The notes below the pieces were generated by a model. That model was not told the origin of the DNA, searched no databases, and saw only the letters and a program-made list of their open reading frames with translations. From NCBI GenBank assembly GCA_016181985.1, contig JACOYG010000047.1, positions 1-7,379 of the forward strand: a stretch of DNA of 7,379 bases, read 5' to 3'. The DNA is from Candidatus Nealsoniibacteriota bacterium. Its GTDB lineage: Bacteria > Patescibacteriota > Minisyncoccia > Minisyncoccales > MHMH01. This document shows positions 1 through 6,249 of the stretch, piece after piece. The number at the start of each line of letters is the position of its first letter. The stretch's first letter is position 1. Made by a program: the position numbers and the translations under genes.

Positions 1-458
1 AAAAGATGTTTAAAAGCTACGCTAAAAAATATTTGGTCAAAAATATAAACTATTTCAGTTATTTGAGAAATTACGGAGAATTGGAAATTTCTAAAATGTT
101 TTCAAAATATCCTAAGTATTTTCCGGTCTTTTCCAGTTGTAATGCGGCTTTCAGAATAATCGCCCCGCCTTCGCCAATGCTTCGGCGGGCAAGGTGGTGC
201 GGAAATTGCCCCAAATGCTTATTTGTTTATATGGCCCTATACCCGTATTTAAATAAAAAAGAGCTTGATACGATTTTTCAAAAAGATATATTTGAGAATA
301 AAAAATTATTGCCAATAATGAAATCTTTAATAAAAAAGGGAAATCATAAGCCCTTCGAATGCGTCGGCACATATAAAGAAAGCAAAAAAGCCTTTAAATT
401 GAGTCTTGAAAAGGCCAAGAAATCCGGCAAGGTGCCGTATCTTTTGGGATCAATATGA
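1..458 (+). CDS. murL: UDP-N-acetyl-alpha-D-muramoyl-L-alanyl-L-glutamate epimerase MurL, C-terminal part
   Basis: MurL converts the terminal L-Glu of UDP-MurNAc-L-Ala-L-Glu to D-Glu in the cytoplasm, after MurD2 has added L-Glu. The frame is open to the left edge. An ATG at 6 is probably internal, because MurL proteins are around 450 residues and only the last 150 or so are here. Counting from that ATG, visible family features are a YFSYLR...ELEISKMF segment (16-32), an SCN triad (44-46), the cysteine cluster RWCGNCPKC (63-71) and the signature HKPFECVG (114-121), with E118 and C119. These last two motifs are what I know as MurL hallmarks. The gene ends in an ATGA overlap with murD2, the partner expected for this pathway, which strengthens the call. 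The segment between FRI and RWCG looks expanded by a GC-rich hairpin. Identification is from recalled motifs, not from a search. Confidence 0.8.
   Translation, partial: KMFKSYAKKYLVKNINYFSYLRNYGELEISKMFSKYPKYFPVFSSCNAAFRIIAPPSPMLRRARWCGNCPKCLFVYMALYPYLNKKELDTIFQKDIFENKKLLPIMKSLIKKGNHKPFECVGTYKESKKAFKLSLEKAKKSGKVPYLLGSI
163..190. repeat. GC-rich palindromic element inside murL
   Basis: CCCGCC (164-169) pairs with GGCGGG (184-189). After three mismatches, GC (173-174) pairs with GC (179-180) around a CAAT loop. The element is far more G+C-rich than the AT-rich gene around it. It encodes a Pro/Arg-rich stretch (APPSPMLRRAR) just before the cysteine cluster, where I would expect only a short linker in MurL. 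An in-frame insertion of a dispersed palindromic repeat is an inference; the window holds only one copy. Confidence 0.5.
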
Positions 459-1702
459 AAATTAATGAGTTAAAAAATAAAAAAATATTAATTTTAGGTT
501 TTGGCCGAGAGGGCCAGGATAGCTTTTTGTTCCTAAAGAAGTTATTTCCTAGAAAAATCTTAGGGATAGCGGATCAAAAAGAATTTTCAATTTCCAATTT
601 TAAATTTTCAAACACGAAACGGCATTTTGGAAGAGATTATCTAGGGGCCCTGAAAGATTACGATATAGTCATAAAATCCCCCGGCATCCCGTTTAAAGTT
701 TTGCGGAGAACGGGTCTCCGCAAGATTACGACGCAGACGGATATATTTTTTGAGAATTGTCCCGGGACGATTATCGGCGTGACTGGCACTAAAGGGAAGA
801 GCACGACTTCTTATTGGATATATCAGGTATTAAAAAACGGGGGGTTGAAAGCTCATTTGGTAGGAAACATCGGAAAGCCGGTTTTAATGTCCTTACTAAA
901 AGCCAAAAAGAACGATATTTTTGTTTACGAATTATCGGCACACCAGCTTTATAATTTAAAGCAATCGCCTCATATTGCCGTGCTTTTGAATATATATCCG
1001 GAACATTTGGATTATTATAAAAGTTTTAAAGAGTATGCCTCTGCTAAAGCTAATATTGCCAAATACCAGACCAAAAATGATTATTTAATTTATAATTGCA
1101 AAGATCCGTTAGTTGTAAAAATTGCTCAAAAATCCAGAGCTAAAAAAATCCCGATACAAGGCAAATATTACGAGTTAGACCGGGCCGCGGCCGAGGCAGT
1201 GGCTAAAATTTTTAGATTACCCATGCCCAAGAAATTAAAATTTTTGCCGCACAGGCTGGAGTACGTGGGCAAATTTAAGGGAATTAAGTTTTATAATGAT
1301 TCTTTATCAACCGTAACGGAACCTGCAATCGAGGCGCTGGATTTTTTCGGAGAAAGCGTGCAAACTATGATCTTGGGCGGCTATGATAGGGGAATGAGCT
1401 TTAAAAAATTGGCTAAAAGACTGTCCGAAAGCAAAATTAAGACATTTATTCTATTTCCGACTACCGGCAAACGCATTTGGCAAGAACTTCGAAAACTTAA
1501 CCGAGTTAAGTTCGAACTTAACTCGGTTAAGTTTTATTTTGTTAACAGTATGGAAAAAGCGGTAAAGTTGGCTTATAATCATACCGATAAGGGAAAAATA
1601 TGCCTGATGTCACCGGCTTCGCCGAGTTTCGGAATTTTTAAAGATTATGCCGAAAGGGGAGATGCCTTTAAGAAATTTGTTAAAAAGCATGGCGCAGGGT
1701 AA
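455..1702 (+). CDS. murD2: UDP-N-acetylmuramoyl-L-alanine--L-glutamate ligase (MurD2-type Mur ligase)
   Basis: ATP-dependent cytoplasmic ligase that adds glutamate to UDP-MurNAc-L-alanine. The 415-residue protein has the three Mur-ligase domains. The N-terminal Rossmann-like part has GFGREG (15-20) and SPGIP (75-79). The ATP P-loop is GVTGTKGKST (108-117), followed by ELSAHQL and NIYPEHLDYY in the central domain. The C-terminal domain has NDSLSTVTEP, LGGYDRG and SPASPSFGIF. The GGYDRG and NDS(L/I)-T-TxP forms, and above all the overlapping murL, point to the L-glutamate-specific MurD2 rather than classical MurD. Substrate chirality is inferred from the neighbour. The ATG lies in the murL stop (ATGA), implying translational coupling; no strong Shine-Dalgarno is seen. 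A 44-bp perfect palindrome adds about 14 residues (346-360) to the C-terminal domain. If MurL is wrong, this is ordinary murD. Confidence 0.83.
   Translation: MKINELKNKKILILGFGREGQDSFLFLKKLFPRKILGIADQKEFSISNFKFSNTKRHFGRDYLGALKDYDIVIKSPGIPFKVLRRTGLRKITTQTDIFFENCPGTIIGVTGTKGKSTTSYWIYQVLKNGGLKAHLVGNIGKPVLMSLLKAKKNDIFVYELSAHQLYNLKQSPHIAVLLNIYPEHLDYYKSFKEYASAKANIAKYQTKNDYLIYNCKDPLVVKIAQKSRAKKIPIQGKYYELDRAAAEAVAKIFRLPMPKKLKFLPHRLEYVGKFKGIKFYNDSLSTVTEPAIEALDFFGESVQTMILGGYDRGMSFKKLAKRLSESKIKTFILFPTTGKRIWQELRKLNRVKFELNSVKFYFVNSMEKAVKLAYNHTDKGKICLMSPASPSFGIFKDYAERGDAFKKFVKKHGAG
1492..1535. repeat. Perfect 44-bp palindrome inside murD2, also an in-frame 21-nt direct repeat
   Basis: Pairing outward from the centre (1513/1514, TTCGAA) is unbroken for 22 bases on each side. 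Each arm is itself nearly palindromic, so AACTTAAC (1494, 1515) alternates with GTTAAGTT (1505, 1526) at spacings of 11, 10 and 11 bp, about one helical turn. In the coding frame it is also two 21-nt direct repeats (from 1496 and 1517) encoding the heptads LNRVKFE and LNSVKFY. It falls between KRIWQELR and YFVNSMEKAVKLAY, a likely surface loop of the third Mur-ligase domain. It behaves like a tolerated in-frame palindromic insertion, by analogy with Rickettsia palindromic elements. Confidence 0.85.
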
Positions 1703-1711
1703 AATAAAACT

Positions 1712-2821
1712 ATGAATCAAGCAAGGAAAGGCCACCCGGATTATATTTTATCTTCAGTAGTAGTGATTTTGATTCTTTTGGGCATAGTTATTTTAGCCAG
1801 CGTTTCCGCGCCTATTTCTCAAGACAAATTCGGTTCGCCGAACTTTTATTTATTGCGTTATCTCCTATTTGGAATGCTTCCGGGAATTTTTTTGGGATTC
1901 ATGGCTTATAAGTTTTCTCTGGCTATATGGAAGAAATTGTCCGCGATGCTTTTGATGGCTAATCTATTTTTAATGGCCTTAGTTTTTTTGCCGGGGGTGG
2001 GCATTCAACACGGAGGAGCGGCAAGATGGATCAACTTGGGTTTTACCTCGCTGCAGCCTTCGGAATTTTTGAAATTGACTTTTATTCTTTACCTGGCCAA
2101 TTGGCTGCCCTCCTTAAAAGAAAAGCACAGAAAGAATTTCTCTAAAACTTTGGCAGGTTTTTTAACTATCGCCGGATTAGTCACCCTTTTCTTGGCTCTG
2201 CAGAAAGATGTGAGCACTTTGGGAATTATCATAACATCGGGAATTTTAATTTATTTTATGTCGGGCACGCCCGTAAAACATACGCTGGGTATTATTGCCG
2301 GCGGATTGAGTATGCTTGCTTTCTTGATAAAAATCGAGCCCTATAGATTAGAGAGAATTAGGGTATTTTTGAATCCCGCCATCAACCCGATGGAAACCGG
2401 CTATCAAATAAAACAAGCGCTGATTGCTATTGGTTCCGGAGGAATATTGGGGAAGGGGTTGGGCATGAGCCTTCAGAAACTAGGATTTTTGCCCGAGCCG
2501 ATGTCGGATTCGATTTTCGCGATTTTTTCTGAAGAAGCGGGTTTTATCGGCGGCTTGGTTGTCATTGCTTTATTTTTAATTTTTGCCTGGAGAGGATTTA
2601 AAGTAGTAAAAGTGGCTAGAGATAATTTTTATAAGCTTGCTTCCTTGGGAATAACCTTTTGGATAACCATTCAGGCCTTTATTAATATTGGAGCTACGAT
2701 AGGCATTCTGCCCCTCACGGGGATTCCCTTGCCATTTATCAGTTACGGCGGTTCAGCCGCAGTTGCGGAGCTGATCGGAATAGGAATATTATTAAATATT
2801 TCAAAACATTCGCAAGCATGA
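1712..2821 (+). CDS. ftsW: SEDS-family peptidoglycan glycosyltransferase FtsW
   Basis: A polytopic inner-membrane protein that polymerises lipid II at the division septum with a partner class B PBP. The 369 residues are mostly hydrophobic helices from residue 12 on. SEDS motifs are GGAARWI (101-107), QPSEF (115-119), GYQIKQ (230-235), GSGGILGKGLG, LPEPMSDSIFAIFSEE with D266, and TGIPLPFISYGGS (336-348). Position between murD2 and murG favours FtsW over RodA; motifs alone would not separate them. The usual PDxGT loop reads KDVST (165-169), a departure from the common form. The ATG lies 9 nt after murD2; only a weak AGGG (1696-1699) precedes it. The stop overlaps the murG start by ATGA. Confidence 0.92.
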   Translation: MNQARKGHPDYILSSVVVILILLGIVILASVSAPISQDKFGSPNFYLLRYLLFGMLPGIFLGFMAYKFSLAIWKKLSAMLLMANLFLMALVFLPGVGIQHGGAARWINLGFTSLQPSEFLKLTFILYLANWLPSLKEKHRKNFSKTLAGFLTIAGLVTLFLALQKDVSTLGIIITSGILIYFMSGTPVKHTLGIIAGGLSMLAFLIKIEPYRLERIRVFLNPAINPMETGYQIKQALIAIGSGGILGKGLGMSLQKLGFLPEPMSDSIFAIFSEEAGFIGGLVVIALFLIFAWRGFKVVKVARDNFYKLASLGITFWITIQAFINIGATIGILPLTGIPLPFISYGGSAAVAELIGIGILLNISKHSQA

Positions 2822-3948
2822 AAATACTTTTTACCGGCGGAGGAACCGCCGGACACATATTTCCCATTATTGCTGTCGCCAGGGAATTGCGGCGCCTTGG
2901 TTTGGATTGGAAATTTTACTACGTCGGGCCGAAAGACGAATTCGGCTCAATTTTGCTTTCCCAGGAAGATGTTGAAATAAAAACTATTTTAGCGGGGAAA
3001 ATAAGAAGATACGCTAACTGGAAAAGCATTACGCAAAATATCTTCGATATTTTATTTAAAATTCCCGCAGGTTTTTTACAATCTTTTTTCTATGTTTTTT
3101 TTACGGCTCCCGACCTCATCTTCAGCAAGGGAGGATACGGTTCCCTGCCGTCGGTTTTTAGCGGTTGGTTTCTGCAGGTTCCGATTTTACTTCACGAATC
3201 CGATGTTGTTCCGGGATTGGCTAATAAATTATTAAGCAAACTGGTCTCAAAAATTTTTGTTTCTTTTCCTGTATCTCAAACAGAATATTTTTCAGAAAAA
3301 AAGATGGTCTCTATCGGCAATCCTGTTAGGATAGAACTTCTCGGAGGATCAAAAGAAGGAGCTCAAAAATTATTTAATTTGACCGAAGAAAAGCCGGTTA
3401 TCTTGATAATGGGCGGCTCCCAGGGAGCTCAAAAAATAAATGATACTATTTTGGAGATCCTTCCCCAGATTTTATCCGAATTTGAGCTGATTCATCAAAC
3501 CGGCGAGAAAAATTTTGAAGAAGTGAGGAATGAATCCAAGGTGGTGATAACCCCGGAACTGGAAAGATTTTATCATCCGGTCGGATTTCTTAAAGAAATA
3601 GAGCTAAGAGAGGCCTATGCCGCCTCGGATCTTATTTTAAGCCGCGCGGGATCGGGCAGTATTTTTGAAATTGCGGCCTTGGGCAAACCGAGCGTTTTAG
3701 TTCCCCTGGCGTTAGCCGCCCAAGATCACCAGGCAAAAAATGCCTACGCTTATGCCGAGGGTTCCAAGGGAGCGACTTTAGTGATCGAAGAGGCCAATCT
3801 GACTCCGCACTTTTTGTTGGAAAAAATAAAATATATTTTTGCGGTTCCGGGCGAATTGGAAAAAATGTCCAAAGCCGCCAAATCTTTTGCCAAGCCCGAT
3901 TCCGGCCTCTTGATCGCCGAATATATAATGAACTATTACAAGAAATAA
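2818..3948 (+). CDS. murG: UDP-GlcNAc:MurNAc-(peptide)-pyrophosphoryl-undecaprenol GlcNAc transferase MurG
   Basis: A peripheral GT-B glycosyltransferase that transfers GlcNAc from UDP-GlcNAc to lipid I, giving lipid II on the cytoplasmic face of the membrane. The 376-residue length is normal. Motifs in order are GGGTAGHIFP (7-16), the first G-loop with H13; FSKGGYGSLPS; HESDVVPGLAN (126-136), a variant of HEQNAVPGLAN; GGSQGA (199-204); SRAGSGSIFE (275-284), the UDP-GlcNAc-binding region with E284; and DHQAKNA (303-309). The start overlaps the ftsW stop (ATGA) and lacks a clear Shine-Dalgarno, so translation is probably coupled. No intrinsic terminator follows, so operon transcripts may read into the next gene, whose promoter starts 2 nt after this stop codon. 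Confidence 0.95.
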   Translation: MKILFTGGGTAGHIFPIIAVARELRRLGLDWKFYYVGPKDEFGSILLSQEDVEIKTILAGKIRRYANWKSITQNIFDILFKIPAGFLQSFFYVFFTAPDLIFSKGGYGSLPSVFSGWFLQVPILLHESDVVPGLANKLLSKLVSKIFVSFPVSQTEYFSEKKMVSIGNPVRIELLGGSKEGAQKLFNLTEEKPVILIMGGSQGAQKINDTILEILPQILSEFELIHQTGEKNFEEVRNESKVVITPELERFYHPVGFLKEIELREAYAASDLILSRAGSGSIFEIAALGKPSVLVPLALAAQDHQAKNAYAYAEGSKGATLVIEEANLTPHFLLEKIKYIFAVPGELEKMSKAAKSFAKPDSGLLIAEYIMNYYKK

Positions 3949-3949
3949 A

Positions 3950-3978
3950 TTGACAGATTGTAAGAGTGATGATACGAT
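3950..3978 (+). promoter_or_regulatory. Sigma-70-type promoter with extended -10
   Basis: A perfect -35 TTGACA (3950-3955) is separated by exactly 17 nt from TACGAT (3973-3978), which is preceded by TGA (3970-3972), an extended -10 (TGn). The start of transcription is expected near 3985, leaving a leader of about 50 nt. It begins immediately after the murG stop codon. Confidence 0.75.
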
Positions 3979-4018
3979 GGTGCAGTTGTGAATAAAGACG
4001 CAACGAAAGAAAAAAGAA

Positions 4019-4026
4019 AGGGAGGA
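4019..4026 (+). promoter_or_regulatory. Strong Shine-Dalgarno deciding a TTG start
   Basis: AGGGAGGA has its GGAGG core (4021-4025) 8 nt before the TTG at 4034. No ATG or GTG lies at suitable spacing, so TTG is the supported start. Confidence 0.75.
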
Positions 4027-4033
4027 CTAAAAA

Positions 4034-5173
4034 TTGGAAGGACTGAAATTCGGGGGGAGGCCCCCAATACTGATCGCAGATAGCGTGCGTGGAGTTGTTC
4101 GTTTAACTAACCCGTACGCGCAAATGATCATGGATCGCGGCCAGTTGATTGATGGGGATTTCGTTGGCGCCATAGTTGGCCAGTCGGTAATGAGCTGGGA
4201 GGGAAGAAATCCCACGCCGGCTCTTGACCAAAATGGAAATTTTCGATGCACCGATTTGGACCTGCTGTCGTTTCTGATGCCGATAGCGGCAAGGAGAGCG
4301 GTTATTGAGATACCGCATTACCGTAATCGCCGGAAGATCGTTGTTAAAGCAAATGAGCGAAAAATCGACCATAACCAATTCGGCCCGGTTACCGGCGTAA
4401 TATCCAATAAAGAAGTTTTTTCGTTTTCTGTGCGGATTCACGATAAGACTATCGTGAAGAAAGATTTGCGCACAGAAGAGGAAGAGATCGGCGCTTATCG
4501 GAATTACATGGTCGTTGATTGCGACGGCCATTGGTATCACGGTTGGGATCGCATTGTTTTTGATCCCAGCGCCGAAGAAAACATATTTCTTTCTGAAAAA
4601 GGCCTGTGGACCGGGAATACGGTATATTTCAAGAATTATGTCCACCCGAACCGCTGGCAGAGCATTTTCAGCTCCCAGCATCTTTTAAAGAAAATGCTCA
4701 TTCTCCGGATTGATGATGAGGCCGGATTCTATCGCTCCGAAATGAAGCGTCTTGAGGCGATGGGAATTTCGCTGCCGATAGTAGAAGGGCCGGTTTATTC
4801 TCCGACGGAATCCGAGGGAGAGACGGTGCCAATCAGCGTGAGCACGCTGGAGATGGTCCTCGATATACCGCAATTTAGCGGGAGTTATAATCCTGCCCCA
4901 AATACGCGGGAAGGATTGAGCTATGCATATCGGCGGCAAAAACACCTTACTTATACTCTGAAGCCATGGGTTCAATTTGGGGTCAGAGCCAACGAAGCCG
5001 CTTATTTCCTTTTTGGCAATCGACAAGTAGCTTCTTGGATGGAAGGCCGAACTTGGAAGCAGGGCTGGAAAGCTCCGGGCGGCAGAATTGAATGGAACCA
5101 AATGGTGTTGAGCCCAAGCGTGGCCTTGCGCTATCGCGTGAGAAGCGTCACCCAGCGCGTTTCAGCGGAATAA
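4034..5173 (+). CDS. Hypothetical protein of 379 residues, no family recognised
   Basis: I do not recognise this protein. It starts at a TTG behind a strong Shine-Dalgarno and is transcribed alone, with its own promoter and terminator. It has no signal peptide or membrane segment and looks soluble and probably beta-rich. It holds ten tryptophans: three at 167, 171 and 192, and a cluster at 335, 341, 345 and 354 in the C-terminal part. The only cysteines are 72 and 163. The segment 162-172 is rich in Asp, His and Trp (VDCDGHWYHGW), but I cannot match it to a catalytic site. A highly basic patch lies at 97-110. The DNA is richer in G+C (31 of 60 at 4081-4140 against 20 of 60 at 1021-1080 in murD2) and uses more CGC, GCG and GGC codons. 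This fits either strong expression or transfer. The frame has no stop for 1140 nt and the flanking signals fit, so the gene is real; its function is unknown. Confidence 0.85.
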   Translation: MEGLKFGGRPPILIADSVRGVVRLTNPYAQMIMDRGQLIDGDFVGAIVGQSVMSWEGRNPTPALDQNGNFRCTDLDLLSFLMPIAARRAVIEIPHYRNRRKIVVKANERKIDHNQFGPVTGVISNKEVFSFSVRIHDKTIVKKDLRTEEEEIGAYRNYMVVDCDGHWYHGWDRIVFDPSAEENIFLSEKGLWTGNTVYFKNYVHPNRWQSIFSSQHLLKKMLILRIDDEAGFYRSEMKRLEAMGISLPIVEGPVYSPTESEGETVPISVSTLEMVLDIPQFSGSYNPAPNTREGLSYAYRRQKHLTYTLKPWVQFGVRANEAAYFLFGNRQVASWMEGRTWKQGWKAPGGRIEWNQMVLSPSVALRYRVRSVTQRVSAE

Positions 5174-5183
5174 ATTAAATAAT

Positions 5184-5219
5184 AAAAGGGGCTGGCAAAA
5201 AAATGTCGGCCCCTTTTTT
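5184..5219 (+). terminator. Intrinsic terminator after the hypothetical gene
   Basis: GGGGCTGGC (5188-5196) pairs with GTCGGCCCC (5205-5213), with two G-T wobbles and an 8-nt A-rich loop. The stem is extended by A-T pairs and followed by a T6 run (5214-5219). It lies 10 nt after the stop codon. Confidence 0.92.
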
Positions 5220-5230
5220 ATTTGATTGAA

Positions 5231-5259
5231 TTGACGAATTTTATTTATCATGCTAACAT
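5231..5259 (+). promoter_or_regulatory. Sigma-70-type promoter with extended -10
   Basis: TTGACG (5231-5236), a 17-nt spacer, then TAACAT (5254-5259) preceded by TGC (5251-5253), an extended -10. It has the same architecture as the promoter at 3950. It sits between the terminator and the metalloprotease gene, giving a leader of roughly 45 nt. Confidence 0.65.
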
Positions 5260-5294
5260 TTATAGTTTTAAAGATGAGGCACATTAAAAACAAA

Positions 5295-5303
5295 AGAAGG
5301 AGA
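5295..5303 (+). promoter_or_regulatory. Strong Shine-Dalgarno deciding a GTG start
   Basis: AGAAGGAGA, with the AAGGAG core (5297-5302) 8 nt before the GTG at 5311. This supports GTG over the downstream in-frame ATG (codon 39), which would remove the basic N-terminal segment. Confidence 0.75.
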
Positions 5304-5310
5304 AAAATAA

Positions 5311-6096
5311 GTGAAAAAAATATTCGGAAAATTTCCAAGGTATTTTATTATAGGAATAAAATTACTGAAATTGACGAAACTGCTTAAGGCGGTTAAACTT
5401 TTAAAGTTTACCAAGTTTCTGACCATGTTTTCCACAATGTCGTTATCTGCTTTAGTGTACGCCTTTTTTCTTGGCCCTTGGTTTTCTATCGGCTTAGTGA
5501 CGATGCTTTTTATTCACGAATTGGGGCATATTATTGCCATGAAGATAAAAGGGATGAAGACATCTTTACCCGTATTCATACCAATGCTAGGAGCCATAAT
5601 ATTTTCTCCTCCATTTAAAAATAAGCGAGAAGAGGCTTTTTGCGGTTACGGCGGTCCTTTATTGGGGGGACTTTCCGCGGCTATTCTGTTTATTTTCTGG
5701 TGGTTGATGCCGGATAAATCGTCGACACTTTCAGAAACGATGCTTCATGTAAGTTATTTCGCCGTTTTTCTGAATATTTTCAATCTTCTTCCGATCCGCC
5801 CGATTGATGGCGGACGGATAACTCAGGTTATCGGCGGATGGTTTAAATATGTCGGTTTTGCTGTTCTTTTCGTTTTTACGATATATCTCCAAGAACCGTT
5901 TATTCTTTTAATCTGGATACTGGTGCTTGAAGATATAAAGTTAAAACCGAAATTCAGATTCTATCTTGGCGCAATACTGCAAATTACCATGATGATTCTA
6001 ATGTTTTTTGGATTTGGCCGACCAGCCAATGTGGGCAAATATAGCAGATATGGCAATTGCAACGCTAATAAATTTTTTCCTTTGGGTTCGCTCTAA
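5311..6096 (+). CDS. Site-2-protease-type M50 membrane metalloprotease, frameshifted near the C-terminus
   Basis: An intramembrane zinc protease of family M50. Visible signs are HELGH (69-73) with zinc ligands H69 and H73 and catalytic E70, a GGPLLGG segment (114-120), and NLLPIRPIDGG (158-168) with D166 as third ligand. Several hydrophobic helices surround these. There are no PDZ or CBS domains, so it is not a canonical RseP or SpoIVFB; its substrate cannot be told from the sequence. The N-terminus carries lysines at every third position from 17 to 35 (KLLKLTKLLK...), a basic amphipathic segment. The frame as read gives 261 residues, but the last 28 or so are not membrane-protein-like. The next forward frame, open from 6002, continues a plausible protein to 6238. 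One extra T in the T6 run at 6004-6009 would explain this; the restored protein would be 308 residues. The gene is monocistronic, with its own promoter and terminator. Confidence 0.85.
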   Translation: MKKIFGKFPRYFIIGIKLLKLTKLLKAVKLLKFTKFLTMFSTMSLSALVYAFFLGPWFSIGLVTMLFIHELGHIIAMKIKGMKTSLPVFIPMLGAIIFSPPFKNKREEAFCGYGGPLLGGLSAAILFIFWWLMPDKSSTLSETMLHVSYFAVFLNIFNLLPIRPIDGGRITQVIGGWFKYVGFAVLFVFTIYLQEPFILLIWILVLEDIKLKPKFRFYLGAILQITMMILMFFGFGRPANVGKYSRYGNCNANKFFPLGSL

Positions 6097-6238
6097 GGGT
6101 TTGATCAAAGATGAAGATGTTAATATGGCCGAAAAAATACCGGTATCAATTCGCATCAAATGGTTTATGCTCTATATCGGCTTAACGGCGGGATTAGTGT
6201 GGCTTATAATATTCCAGTCATCATACTTGCATAAATAA
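6002..6238 (+). other. Out-of-frame C-terminal continuation of the M50 metalloprotease
   Basis: This frame is closed by a TAA at 5999-6001 and open from 6002 to the TAA at 6236-6238. It encodes a loop and helix (ADQPMWANIADMAIATLINF), a charged linker (KGLIKDEDVNMAEK), then a final membrane segment (WFMLYIGLTAGLVWLIIFQS). The terminator follows 11 nt after this stop. A TTG at 6008 could be read as a start, but there is no Shine-Dalgarno. With T5 instead of T6 at 6004-6009, the protease would read MILMFLDLADQPMW without a break. I treat it as the tail of the same gene, not a separate gene. Confidence 0.75.
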
Positions 6239-6249
6239 CATAAAATAAT

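Noticed and set aside
1492..1535. CRISPR repeats
   Set aside because: The repeat units are contiguous with no spacers and lie in coding sequence; there are no cas genes.
1492..1540. The murD2 palindrome as an intrinsic terminator
   Set aside because: A T-rich stretch follows, but the stem is AT-rich and lies mid-gene, with conserved MurD coding sequence continuing in frame afterwards.
3632..4003. Minus-strand open frame across the murG end
   Set aside because: It overlaps conserved murG motifs and the forward promoter, and encodes a low-complexity Arg-rich product without family features.
3949..4033. A terminator closing the murG operon
   Set aside because: No G+C-rich stem followed by a T-run is present; only the promoter and ribosome site are supported.
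4103..5101. Long open frames on the minus strand opposite the orphan gene (4103-4681, 4685-5101)
   Set aside because: They have no Shine-Dalgarno or promoter and give Pro/Arg-rich improbable proteins. They lie wholly opposite a well-signalled plus-strand gene.
5220..5310. A riboswitch or small RNA in the leader of the metalloprotease gene
   Set aside because: Apart from the promoter and Shine-Dalgarno, I see no stable hairpin or known aptamer motif in this short stretch.
6004..6009. Programmed -1 frameshifting on the T6 run
   Set aside because: The downstream frame is +1 relative to the upstream one. A -1 slip would enter the wrong frame, and I see no stimulatory stem-loop.
6008..6238. A separate 76-residue membrane protein starting at TTG 6008
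   Set aside because: There is no ribosome site, and it begins exactly where the metalloprotease frame loses protein-like character. It is better explained as the frameshifted tail of that gene.
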